A stretch of 64,000 nt of DNA from Phyto melanocephala (lineage: Eukaryota; Arthropoda; Insecta; Diptera; Rhinophoridae). The notes under the pieces were generated by a model. It did no database searches and had not been told where the DNA came from. It worked only from the letters and a program-made list of their open reading frames with translations. The stretch spans positions 107,687,833 to 107,751,832 of the forward strand of contig OW799233.1 of the NCBI GenBank assembly GCA_941918925.1. Direction: 5' to 3'. This document shows positions 22,441 through 33,196 of this stretch, one piece after another. Every line of letters starts with the position of its first letter. Within the stretch, counting starts at the first letter, position 1. The translations under genes and the position numbers were made by a program.

Positions 22441-23853
22441 GGGGGCTAATTCTCGCATTCGTGATCGGAATACAACTTGTATCGAAATAAATTTCGATAG
22501 CGTACAATTTTCTAATGATGTTACTCGATACGAAACGAATTGAGTTTTTAGTTCAGTTTTGTAAGGAACTTATTTTTTTCATATTTTTTGAAACTAAAAA
22601 ATATTAAAGCCTTTATGTACATAGGAATTTATTGCTATTTTTATTGCATTTCGATACCTATATTAAGTGTTTCTAACTCCTTTCTTCGTATTTGAGACTC
22701 TATTTCTTTTATTTGTTTGTCTAAGTTCTGTTCCTCTTCCTTAATTTATAGGCTTTTCTTTTTCATTTCAATTAACTGAACATTCAGTTCGACATTCTTT
22801 TGTTTTATTTCGAGGTCTTATTTTCTTATTTCTATAAGGGAATCTAATCTCTTTAGCATCTCCTTTTGGTAGTTCTCTGTAGTCATCATATTTTTTTTAG
22901 CAAAGTAGCTTTTGTTTTCCTTTTATTTACGCTATTTTTTATGTCTCCGTATATTATTCTTTTTTTCTGGCACTGATTTCTCTAAATCATCATCTTCTAT
23001 ACATGAGGAGAGGTAACTTGCCTAGACTTAAGACGAAGAAGTGCATGGCAAGTCATTATTGTGATCTTCAGGCGCTATTACACTTAATTTATCACCTTAC
23101 GGTTTTAGGTTTAACTTTGGTTCTGTTTGTGTTTTTAAAACTGATCCAAAGCATTGCACAGCCTTCAGACCCTAAACAGCGACTTCTATGCCAGTAGCAG
23201 CCAAGATTTGTTCCTCTACTTAAGTAAGAGTTTTTTTTTTCATACGGGCCACCACCGGTTCTTTTCTTCGAAGATTTATTTAAAGAAAACTTCTTTTTTA
23301 CCTGTTGTTTTTGATCAGCGTATACCTTAACAAAAAAATCATTACTTAAAGTAAAACAATTTGTTCTTGTTATATTACCGTCCGCCACATTTTCACATCT
23401 TTTATTGGTGGACAAGAAGCATTAAGTTTCGCCGCTAGTTACTCCCAAAGTTGGATAGCCCTCGCTTTTCCTTGTGAACTGTTCGATAAAAGGCTTTTTG
23501 CCAAATCTGTGTGCTTAGCCATAAAATTTCCAACGATCCCTTTTTGAGAATAATTTATTTTTGCTAACTTTGACCTAGAAATATAACAATTTACGTAAAA
23601 CAAAAATTCATAAATTTTTGACTTACATTTTCTTTTCTGTTCACTTTTATACTTTAAAACATTAACTCGAATGCTTTTTTGCCAACGAGTTTTTACTCGC
23701 AAGGTTGTAGTCGATATGTAACTCGTTATCGAATGGCATCATTAGAAATTTCGAAAGTCGATACTCAATATCGAATAATAGAATCCCAAAAGTAAGAAAA
23801 CTCGCACGTTCGAATATAATTTCGCTCGTATACGGATGCAAGAATCAGCCCCC
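22441..23853 (-). mobile_element. Harbinger-type TIR element encoding a Myb/SANT protein
   Basis: Inverted ends start GGGGGCTRATTCTYGCATYCG and match over about 27 bp with a few differences. The element is 1,413 bp and carries, on the minus strand, a decayed Myb/SANT-like DNA-binding protein with a coiled-coil tail. PIF/Harbinger transposons commonly encode such a protein next to their nuclease, but no nuclease gene is present here. The target duplication could not be resolved: TCT occurs on both sides, but only if the right end is taken three bases further out. Confidence 0.6.
22640..23640 (-). pseudogene. Myb/SANT-like DNA-binding protein, decayed
   Basis: N-terminal part: GNFMAKHTDLAKSLLSNSSQ, then GKARAIQLWE followed by a stop, then LAAKLNASCPPIKD. 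After a frame change comes VYADQKQQVKKKFSLNKSSK followed by KRTGGGP. The tryptophans, the A-D-Q-K-x-x-V-K-K-K segment and the R-T-G-G-G-P motif are diagnostic of a Myb/SANT-like domain widespread in insect genomes (family knowledge). Around 22650-22910 further pieces such as NYQKEMLKRLDSLIEIR and QNLDKQIKEIESQIRRKEL form a coiled coil, likely for dimerisation. Stops and frameshifts mean it is not functional. Confidence 0.65.
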
Positions 23854-23854
23854 A

Positions 23855-24829
23855 GGTCTCTGGCCCAGATTTCGCATCTATAGAGGAGAAAACTCTTGCA
23901 GGCTTCCATAAGCAGTGTTCTCTGTAACCTTGTCGATTTTTATATTAATCTCTAGTGGAATTTTCCGCCTTATGAGTTGATTTTTAATAACACGGCAATC
24001 TGTTTTACACTAAATAATAAACTAAAAAATTAATCCAACAAGTGTTGATCATAATAAGATCATTCAAATAAATATAGCAAAAATTTAAATCTGCTATAAA
24101 ATTGTAAATTTTTTAAAGCTTTGGTGTTGTCATAAATTCTAATCTAAGACATTTAATAATAAAACTCAATGTCATATTAATAAGCATCATAACTATTTAG
24201 TTGGTGTCCTTTTACATCAATCCAATATTTAGATATTTTTCGAACTGCTCTGGCAGAATTTATTGAAAGCCATTTCGTTTTCAGGTTTTAGCAGAATCCA
24301 AAATCCAAAAAAAAAATTTTGTAAATGTTGTATAACCTCTCCAATATTTTTCTATTTATACCAATGTTAAAATTTTTATAAATTAAAACAATACTTTAAG
24401 TAACATTTATAACTTTTATTAAGGGCAATTATTTTCCTAGTGAACATACCAGATGTATATTGCATTATATATGTGTTAATGTGCGTGCACAAAAAAATAA
24501 TGTTCTTATGTAAGAGTATATAAAATATTTTTATTGAAAAAAGACATTATCAAGTTTTGAACACGTAACAATAATTTGTCAACACACATAAGAAGTTTGA
24601 AGAACTTTTTGCAAGATACAAACACATACATATGTATACAAGCACAACGCCCCAATAAATAGTTAATTATTTTATTATATTTATTATACAGAAAGCACCA
24701 AAAGTCACCATGCGGATTAATAACTTTTTCGTTTATACAATTTTTTTTTTTTTCATTTTTTAGATTTAAAAAATGGAAATCTTTTTTAAGGTGTATAAAA
24801 TAATGGAATTTAAATGATCCTTGATTTCA
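23855..24829. other. Probable LINE continuation, then non-coding DNA
   Basis: The first 150 bases keep the higher GC content of the interrupted LINE fragment. From 24 kb onward the sequence is AT-rich without recognised features. Confidence 0.35.
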
Positions 24830-25600
24830 ACTCTACAACGATGGACTCGTTTTAGAATATTTCTCATAACTTTATGTCTCGAACTTGTTTACAAGAACAT
24901 ACCCCTTCAAATAACTTCAAAGAAAATATTGCGGTGTTGACAAATCTGACAAAAGCGTTGGTCAATTATGGAAATTATTCTCTGTCTCTCTCTTTCTTAC
25001 TATGGGCAGTGACTTTATCCTGCTGAAGCTACACCTTAAGTCTGTTTTCTGAAGCTGCACGTAAAAAAATATTTCTATCATAAATCAATGCCTACATTTA
25101 CACTACAAACAGCATTTTCATTTTCGAAGATGCTATTTTCAGTTATATTTTCAGATGTAATGGGGTGAAAAAATGGCCTCTGGATTTTATGAAACCAAGA
25201 ATCTATAGTTCTGTTCAAATGAAAATGAGCTTCAATGCTATTAACCAGATCTTCAATAAATTTGATTTTAATATTGGCCAACTGTTGAAATTAAATTGCA
25301 AAATTTATACGTTTTTTATGATCTGCGTATCTAAGTTGTTGCGGAAATATCACCTTATATGGGAATAACAGTAAGTGTATTCTTAAAATGAGCCACAGTG
25401 ACGTACGATTCATTCTTGGCTAAGCAGAACGCATTCTGGCATTTCGTTAACAAATTGCTCTTCACGTTTAATATTATACGCAATGCAAATGAAACATGGT
25501 TCACTGCAAATCTATTATCATGCAATGTTGGTTGTGAGGATGAACTAAGAAACCCACCATTCAGGGTATCATCACTTCTAACGTTAAAATAACAACGATA
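24830..25600 (-). pseudogene. Decayed mariner-type transposase relic
   Basis: Reading the minus strand, YKVIFPQQLRYADHKKRINF and then FIEDLVNSIEAHFHLNRTID give the segment leading into the first catalytic block (Ser-Asp-Glu changed to Ser-Ile-Glu). FENENAVCSVNVGIDL follows, then pieces matching RIIS and FFEV-x-R-G-M-F-L in shifting frames, as in the C-terminal half. The order matches a mariner transposase throughout. No terminal repeats or intact frame remain. Confidence 0.6.
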
Positions 25601-25648
25601 TGATCTTTTTTAAAAAAAAAAAAATTTAATAATAAAATTCATTATTCT

Positions 25649-26434
25649 TTTTATACCCTTCACACAGTGAAAAAGGGTATATATAGGTTTGTCATTCCGT
25701 GTGAAATATCTACAATTTTAATTTCCGACCCCATAAAGTATATATTTTCTGAAAGCTGATGAATAGGGGAGTCGATTAAGCCCTGTCAGTCTGTCCGTCT
25801 GTCGGGTGAGGTATTAAAATATCAGAAATATTCGGGAGTAGATCGGTATTGAAAATCAGAAACATCGGTACATAAACAACTGAGATATGAGCAAAAACCC
25901 ACGACCACCTCGATTTTTTTTCACAAAAACAACATTACAACAACAACATACATACATACAAAGGTGTATACTGGTTAGAGAAAACGTGGCATCGAATCCC
26001 AGCTGAGCCCAAAAATTTTTTTTTTTATTTTTTTTTTTTAATTTTTTTTTTATTTTTTTTTTATTTTGTATTTAATATATGATTTATATTTTTATTATTA
26101 TTTTTTTTTTATTTTTTTTTTTTAAATATTTTTTTTTTATTTTTTTTTGTTTTATATTTTTTATATATATTTTAATTATTTAAAAAAAAATTTTTTTTTT
26201 TGAATTTTTTTTTTTAATTATTTTTAAAATTTTTTTAAAATTTTTTTTTTTTTTAACATAGATACGTAAATTTATAATTTTACAATGGGATGTTTTTATA
26301 TATGTATGTTTTTTATATGTATGTATGTACGTATATCATATGGAATGGTAATACAAACTAATGTTATTGCATGACTACACGTTGTGAAGGGTATATAAGA
26401 TTCGGCACGGCCGAATATAGCGCTCTTACTTGTT
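25649..26434 (+). repeat. Dipteran interspersed repeat, long copy
   Basis: It starts TTTTTATACCCTTCACACAG and ends with TTCGGCACGGCCGAATATAG followed by CGCTCTTACTTGTT. It contains TTTGTCATTCCGTGTGAAAT, a GTCTGTCCGTCTGTC tract, a CAACAACATACATACATACA tract and a long poly-T section at 26010-26255. Repeats with this ordered set of blocks are common in calyptrate fly and Drosophila genomes (general knowledge). The copy at 33197-33992 is inverted and nearly the same length, which supports these limits. It encodes no protein. Confidence 0.7.
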
Positions 26435-28579
26435 TTTTGTTCACTTGTGAATCTCTCCTATATTTATTCACCAGATGTTCTTTAAAGAATCTGGAAAAAT
26501 AAATAAAAAAATATAATCGAAAAAGTTATAAAAGTTTCAAGACCCATGGGGACTTGTTGCCCACTCGTTATAACGAAGTAAAAAAAAAGATTCTTATTAG
26601 ATAGGGCAGTTTTCATTTAGGGCGACTATATACATACATATACGTGCATAAACAATAATCTATGTATTCGCCTGAACTAAAGTCAAAAATATATACATAC
26701 ATACATATATATTCATGTACGCATACCTTCCTATCAACAATATTCATGAAGAAATATTTCTTTGAAATGTGTCTGCATCGAATCACGCACACACTTACAT
26801 TTCTTTTAACACATACGCATAGCATTAGGATTAATTTACGTTATTTCTTGTAAGTACGTTCTACGTTAGTGTAATGATAATTTCTTGTTTTAAAAGTGCG
26901 AGTAAGCAAATAGTCTTGCTCGGTTTGATTGCGGTATGTGTTTGTTAGAAGGAAGGAAGGAAGGATATAACGCTTACATGCCTTTTTGAAAATTGCCAAT
27001 ATATTTAGTTAGTTTGCCTTTCTCTATATGTACAGGCATATACATATGTACGCAATGTATTAGTAGTTATAACAGCTATACGAATTTATGCCCGTAACCA
27101 TAGTTGTTGTGCATGATTTTCTTGTACATACTTATAAATGGCGTAAAACTTATTCAAGCGGTAATATATGTATAATTTTTACCATGACAATCAAATGCTT
27201 CCGTCAGCTAATGGTTAACCTTTGAAGGGTTTACGGTTACAACAAACCTGTTGGAGTTTTGAGAATGATTTAACACTAAGTAGACATGTTTAAGTATTTC
27301 TGCTTAGATATATAGCATTTGTGATGTGTAAGTATGGGTGAGATATGACAAAGGATGTGTAAGTATTTTATTTAAATGCGTGTGGTAGACTTAAGGGTTA
27401 AAAATTAATTGAAGTTGGAATTTTGACAGTTAAAGTGAAATATATCTGATAAGCTACGAAGGATATAATCAGGATAGCAAAAGTTTGTTTAAGCTTTATA
27501 ACAAAATAATTTTTTTTATATAAAAAGTATTTTGAAACTTATAATATTACAAAGAATAAAACCTTAAACAAAAATGTACATAAGGGAAGTAAAGTTTTAA
27601 ACGATTATTTAAAGTTATTTTCTGTATGTCAACGAAAAAAAATTAACATGGTTTTTAACATACAAATAATATTGTGGTTAACTTCGAAAAAAATTTAGTT
27701 TTTTATGTTGATTATTCGAATTTCTAAATATATTTAGCTAAGTTAATACTTTTCTATTTGTCAAGCGGTTTTTACTGAAAAAATCTTTTCATTAAATGAT
27801 ATTTATTGCTTCCAACACTTATGAAAAACACATCGTATATGTAGCAAAATAACCCAGCAGTAAAAATATGGGTTAAGCAGAACTCCTAAGCACCTTATTT
27901 TGTCTTCTATGTAAAGCGCAACAACTTCAATAACTTTTGGACTCGTATTTAATTTTGACACCATCTAGGCTCGCTTCTTCGACACATATTGTATTCTTAT
28001 TTATTTTTAACACTTTCAAGTCTCGCTTCATCTAATAAAGGCGTCCTTGGGACGATTTGTGTGAGAACCTATTAAAACAACTTCTTAATTTGGTTTTAAC
28101 AAAATGTTTGCTTGATCTAAAAAATCGTTTATATATTTATAAATATTTCTAATTTTTTCCTTATTTCTTTAAACTCGGCGCTATTATGCTATCTCTTAAG
28201 AAGCTTTAGACACAACTTTATTACTTTTTATTTTAAAATGAATGTTTACTAAAATTATAACGAAAAAAGTAAAAATAAAAAAAATTAAGAATAACAACAA
28301 CAAGAAACAGCTTTGCACTAAATTCCATTGTCACTTACCTATTAGACTTCTGCACAATTCAACATTTTCTTTAAAAATGTCATTTTCAAAGATTTCATGC
28401 TTTGCTATGCCATGCGAATTTTAACAAGGTGTTATAACATGTTATGCCAACTCAAACATACTGTCTTAGCATGTCATTGCAACTTAGGCAAGCTGTTGTA
28501 CGCTGTTGTGTTTTATATCATGTCTTTCTTTGAATTCAAAATTTTGTTTTTAGAGCTCTATAGAAGCACAACTAACGGT
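26435..28579. other. Non-coding DNA with microsatellites
   Basis: Contains CATA/TACA microsatellites near 26630-26720 and a GAAGGAAG tract near 26950. Around 28380-28510 there is a stretch enriched in ATGC/TGTTAT words. Open frames here are short and low complexity. No gene or element end was recognised. Confidence 0.45.
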
Positions 28580-29069
28580 AACTAAAAAATTTATTTTATT
28601 TTATTTAATATATTATTTATATTTTATTATTTTTTTTTCAATTTGTTTGTAATTTTTTTTATTTTTTTTTTATATTTTTTTTTTTTTTTGATGTTTTTTA
28701 CATGTATGTATGTATGTTGTTGTTGTAATTGTGTAAAAAAACGAGGTGGTCGTGGTTTTTTGCTCATATTTCAGAAAGTTATGGGGCGATTGTGCTGAAT
28801 TTCAATAGCGATTCATTCCTGGATATTTCCAAGAGATTGATACCATATAGAGATCTAAGGAACATATAATTGCTTCTAAAAGTTGATTTCAACCAACAAA
28901 CGGACAGACGGACAGACGGACAGACGGTCAAGCCTTAATCGACTCCTCTATTCATAAGCTTTCAGAAAATATATACTTCATGGGGTCGGAAATGAAAATT
29001 GTAGAAATTACAAACGGAATGACAAAGCTATATACATATACCCTTGTGTACCACAGGTGAAGGGTATAA
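28580..29069 (-). repeat. Dipteran interspersed repeat, truncated inverted copy
   Basis: Inverted copy of the 25649 repeat. It holds the poly-T section, ATGTATGTATGTTGTTGTTG, a GGACAGACGGACAGACGG tract, and ends GTGAAGGGTATAAAAA. The end with the TTCGGC palindrome is missing. Confidence 0.65.
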
Positions 29070-29466
29070 AAACAGCCAAACCCGAAACTAAACAAATTGA
29101 CTTTATTTAAATATTTTCTAAATAAATCCTTAGAAGAAATTTCCTTAAAGTATTTAACTACAATTATATTAAATAAATTTCTGATTTTATTGCATATAAT
29201 GTTCTATTGCAATGATTAAAATGCACTATAAAAAACATGTGCTGCATATGTCACACGTGTCGCATGTGTTGATTTTCTTATTTTCTATGCTCATGCATGC
29301 AATGTCGCTGTTAGAACTATGTACAGATTTAATTAAACTTATTATACACTGTCTTTATATGTCTTTGTCAAACATGCATTTTCGGCATTGCATGAATTAG
29401 CAGTTGCATTATGTGACACATGTTGCTATGTTGTATAGTGCAACAGTTGCAGGCCTTTATTACCTA

Positions 29467-29577
29467 ACATAGTTGTGGTAAACATATACTAAGAGCAACA
29501 TATTATGATTGAATTATATGATTGGGCTTAGAACAAATAATGGTTGCCAGTTATCATTATAAGGTTTAATTAAAGAA
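29467..29577 (+). mobile_element. MITE fragment (CACGCAAAG family)
   Basis: Matches the left part of the complete MITE at 40163: TAGTTGTGGTAA, then GAGCAACATAYTATGATTGA, then AATGGTTRCCAGTTATCATT. It lacks the terminal CACGCAAAGAAAAA, so it is a truncated relic. Confidence 0.6.
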
Positions 29578-29807
29578 TTGTGCAAATAAAGTATAAGGAC
29601 TACAAATAATACAAATGATCTTTGTTCTTTTCAGAGGCAAAATATTGGTGTTACTATAAGACGTAGTGTCTAATATTGTCTTTACATTTTTAGTCACAAT
29701 TATTTTTACCAATATTATATTCACTTTATCGTTAGTTTGATTATTTCTTCGGTTTTTCCAAAGTTTTTTTTGGTTCGATCTATGTCCAGCTATTCATAGC
29801 TTATAGC

Positions 29808-29985
29808 GATTTAGAACAATGTGTTGCCAAAGCTGTTTTCTGTGAATTAATATTGTCTCTATACTTTTGGTCCGATCTATGTCCAGCTATAAATAGCTAT
29901 GAATAGCTGGATATAGATCGGACCAAAAGTATAGAGACAATATTAATTCACAGAAAACAGCTTTGGCAACACATTGTTTTAAATC
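29808..29985. repeat. Near-perfect inverted repeat, 89-bp arms, no spacer
   Basis: The left arm (29808-29896) and right arm (29897-29985) are reverse complements with 4 mismatches in 89 positions and no loop between them. The right arm is the coding strand of a Penelope-like endonuclease remnant, so the left arm is an inverted duplicate of that coding segment. A further partial copy of the inner end (GATCTATGTCCAGCTATTCA) lies just outside at about 29776-29799. Confidence 0.9.
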
Positions 29986-30163
29986 GAATCACTATCAAAA
30001 CTTTGAAAATGTATTAGTTCTAAACATTGAACATAATTACAAACGTAGATATATGTTAGAAATGCTACAGATAATAAATATTCCAGGAACACAAAGAATT
30101 AACTTTAAGGCAGACACAGATAATGTTGCTCAGAACTATAGGCATTTAATACACAAAAAATAA
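29903..30163 (+). pseudogene. Penelope-like element endonuclease (GIY-YIG) C-terminal fragment
   Basis: An open frame of 86 codons begins within the inverted repeat and ends at TAA 30161-30163. Segments are GYRSDQKYRDNINSQ, KTALATHCFKSNHYQNFENV, YKRRYMLEMLQI and then NFKADTDNVAQNY near the end. The H-x-x-x-x-x-H-x-x-x-F-E-x-x-x-x-L pattern, followed by R-x-x-x-E-M-x-x-I and a terminal D-x-x-x-x-x-x-Y, is the usual end of the GIY-YIG endonuclease that Penelope-like retroelements use for target cleavage (recalled pattern). The catalytic GIY-YIG motifs lie upstream and are missing because of the inverted duplication. The 434-bp tandem units that follow fit a Penelope-type terminal repeat. Confidence 0.6.
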
Positions 30164-30286
30164 TATTACCCCAAGCTTTAAATTTAGTAATAAATATTTT
30201 GTGTTAATATTTTGTTATGTTACATTTTTAATATAATAATTTTTATGTTAATTTTCGTAATACTACGTTTAAAAAAAAAATTTTAA

Positions 30287-31231
30287 ATGTTTATAAAATA
30301 TTTTTATGTTAGAAAATTATATTAAATTTTGTAAAAACACACAATTTCTTTCCTGAAGATGCTAGACAAAGGAGTAGCAAAATATTGAATAATAAATAAA
30401 TCAACAAATATTTATAAATACCTCGAGCTTGAAAAATCCATTAAAAATTTTATAATAATTTAAGTTGTAATTATACAAATCTGGCACAAAAAATACTACC
30501 TTTAACTAACGACAAGTTGTAATAATGGCCCTTAAGTTATAATATTTTCTACAGTGGCAATAGAGCTATTCATGAGTAGATCCAAGTCTTATGGATTGTC
30601 ATAGATTTTTATATCCGAATAAAATGTATTACAGAGTAAACAAGTCTACTTTTTATTAGCGATTTTAGTCAAGTACATGTTTAATGTTACAGAAGTAAAT
30701 AATATTAATTTATTTTTGAAATGTTTATAAAATATTTTTATGTTAGAAAATTATATTAAATTTTGTAAAAACACACAATTTCTTTCCTGAAGATGCTAGA
30801 CAAAGGAGTAGCAAAATATTGAATAATAAATAAATCAACAAATATTTATAAATACCTCGAGCTTGAAAAATCCATTAAAAATTTTATAATAATTTAAGTT
30901 GTAATTATACAAATCTGGCACAAAAAATACTACCTTTAACTAACGACAAGTTGTAATAATGGCCCTTAAGTTATAATATTTTCTACAGTGGCAATAGAGC
31001 TATTCATGAGTAGATCCAAGTCTTATGGATTGTCATAGATTTTTATATCCGAATAAAATGTATTACAGAGTAAACAAGTCTACTTTTTATTAGCGATTTT
31101 AGTCAAGTACATGTTTAATGTTACAGAAGTAAATAATATTAATTTATTTTTGAAATGTTTATAAAATATTTTTATGTTAGAAAATTATATTAAATTTTGT
31201 AAAAACACATAATTTCTAACCTGAAAATGCT
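30287..31231 (+). repeat. 434-bp tandem repeat, Penelope-type terminal units
   Basis: Unit 1 is 30287-30720, unit 2 is 30721-31154, and a third starts at 31155 and is cut at 31231 by a Mutator-like insertion. Units 1 and 2 read as essentially identical. Each contains CCTGAAGATGCTAGACAAAG, then GAGTAGC and AAATATTGAATAA. UGCUA can pair with UAGCA in units 1-2 (UAGCG in unit 3). CTGAAGA, a short stem and then an A-rich GAAA-like segment resemble a hammerhead ribozyme core. Such motifs and tandem terminal repeats are known for Penelope-like elements. Confidence 0.7.
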
Positions 31232-32642
31232 GGCTCCACGAAAAGCCCCCCAATGAAATAACGCCCAGGAAACAATCCCCAATGAAGTAAACTCCAAAAA
31301 ATTGGAAATAACACCCAAAAACAGTGAATGAAATAACATCCAAAAATAAATGAAATAAACCCCAAAGCGAACACGAAACAACCCCCAATATTTGGGAGTT
31401 ATTTCATATGAAATAACTCCCAATGATGAAAATGAAATAACCCCCAATGAAATAAACCCCATCAGCAACAAAAATGAAATTATGCCCAAAATTCATAAAA
31501 GAGTCAGATTCATTAAGGATTTCATGAAGTCAATATGGACCAACAGCAAAATCGCAAAGTTATTGATATAAATTGTGTGGAGGCCCGCATGCGTCTTCTT
31601 CATAATAAGGATATATGCAACTTCGAAAGTGTGCCATCATTTAATTTCAATTTTTTTTTTTGGTGAAAGAACATACAAAGCTGGTTTAATAGTGACTACT
31701 TTTGGTTTTGTAAACGAACTAAGTCCAGTGCAGTAAATTTCCCTTATACGATGGAAGCAATATCAGATCAGCCACCAACGAGCTATCCTAAAACTTTACG
31801 AATGGCTTAAAAATCCGACTCATGGGAGACGTTATTATAGTTACAATATTGTAAAGAAGGCAGTAATTTTCTGTAATGGAGATGTGAGGAAGTATGGACA
31901 AAGAATTGTTTAATATTTCCAATATATTTATTTTTGAAACCCAACTACCAAAAAATTATTTTCATGTACATACATAAATAATAAACTTAATACATTATAC
32001 GTAAGAAATGGTAAAAAAAACAAAATGGTTGCTCATGAAATCAAAATGGAGAAAATATACGTTGTATGTACAAATGCTGCCAGTTGGTTACACTTTATTA
32101 TTATGGGCCTCCTTACTGCTTGGCAAAAGTGGAACCAACAACCGATTACTTTTGATTTAGGGAAAACAATCATTATTGCCGTCCGTAGACTTATTTCGTA
32201 GTCTGTCACGAAGGTCGCACCATCCAAATCCAGAACGTTATCATTTATGTATTTAAAAAGATATTGTAATATATTCACAGGCTAAAAGTTTTCTTGTAAA
32301 AGGTCTATTTTTATATAATTTATTTAAAAGCACCCCCCAAAACCAGAAGCTTTAAAAATGAAAGAATCCCCGAATACAAAATGAAATATTACCCAAATTA
32401 TACACGCTATGAAACAAGCCCCGAATTTAAAAATTTGTTGGGTGTTATTTCATTGGAGATTATTTCATAATTTGAAAACCCCAAATGAGAAATGAAATAA
32501 TTTCCAAAAAAAATGAAAGACGGCCCAAAAAAATTGTGAGTTATTTCATATGAAATAACACCCAAAAATGTATGAAAAAAATTTGGGGAATATTTCATTT
32601 TTCGTTTGGGCGTTATTTCATTGGGGGGCTTTTCGTGGAGCC
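31232..32642 (-). mobile_element. Mutator-like (MULE) element with reiterated TIR motif
   Basis: The terminal inverted repeats are identical for 36 bp, starting GGCTCCACGAAAAGCCCCCC and continuing as AATGAAATAACGCCCA. The flanks carry a 9-bp target duplication with one difference, GAAAATGCT (31223-31231) and GAAGATGCT (32643-32651); uninterrupted tandem units nearby read GAAGATGCT at the same place. Inside both ends, variants of ATGAAATAAC-CCCCA recur many times in both orientations. A minus-strand fragment encodes part of a MULE transposase. At 1,411 bp the element is too short to be autonomous. Confidence 0.85.
32033..32278 (-). pseudogene. MULE transposase fragment
   Basis: The frame encodes about 80 residues, including LDGATFVTDYEISLRTAI and then VFPKSKVIGCWFHFCQAVRR. 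The pattern T-D-x-E-x-x-x-x-x-A-x-x-x-x-F-P followed by G-C-x-F-H-x-x-Q-x-x-x-R is the conserved second half of the MULE DDE domain, with the second catalytic Asp in TDYE (family knowledge). The N-terminal DNA-binding part, the first catalytic Asp and the C-terminal catalytic residue are not present. It lies within the 36-bp inverted repeats, consistent with element origin. Confidence 0.75.
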
Positions 32643-32965
32643 GAAGATGCTACACAAAGGAGTAGCGAAATATTGAATAATAAATAAATCAACAAATATT
32701 TATACAGACCTCGAGCTTGAAAAATCAATTAAAAATTTTATAAAATAAAGGTCAAATAAGAGCAATAAGAATTAAATTATTATAATAATATTATATGGAT
32801 AAAAAATAATAACAAATGAAGGATTAACAATGCTAAGCTATTAGTCGTTCCGACAAAATCCTACCTTTAACTAACGGTTAGTTGTAATATTAGCCCTATC
32901 TATGACATTTCATAAGACTTCGGTCTACTCATGAATAGCTAAATACTATTGCCATTGTGTTACAT
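32643..32965. repeat. Remainder of third Penelope-type unit, rearranged
   Basis: It resumes the 434-bp unit (GAAGATGCTA, GGAGTAGCGAAATATTGAA, CCTCGAGCTTGAAAAATC) and then diverges. From about 32890 a block of about 70 bp, CATAAGACTTCGGTCTACTC and ATGAATAGCT, is the reverse complement of the block near 30560-30605 in unit 1. So part of this copy is inverted. Confidence 0.6.
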
Positions 32966-33196
32966 GCAACGAGAATTATAAAAAGTTTTTTTAATAAAAT
33001 TATATATTGTTCAGATCTAGGCAAATATCTAAAAACATAATACTTTTGTATCATATTAAAAATGTATTCATTATATATGTTCTCTAAGTTAGACGGGAAT
33101 TACATATGCAGTAGTCATTGAGATCTATGTTGTTCAGTTACAGTAAGTTATTGTGAAGTGTTTTTCTGGGAAGATAATTAAAACTACAAGATGGTA

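Noticed and set aside
26010..26260. Long T-rich tract as a terminator or poly-A signal
   Set aside because: It lies inside a dispersed repeat with the same tract in another copy, and has no gene next to it.
31190..31489. 99-codon minus-strand frame in the MULE left end
   Set aside because: It translates the reiterated ATGAAATAAC motif and host unit sequence; repetitive and hydrophobic, not a gene.
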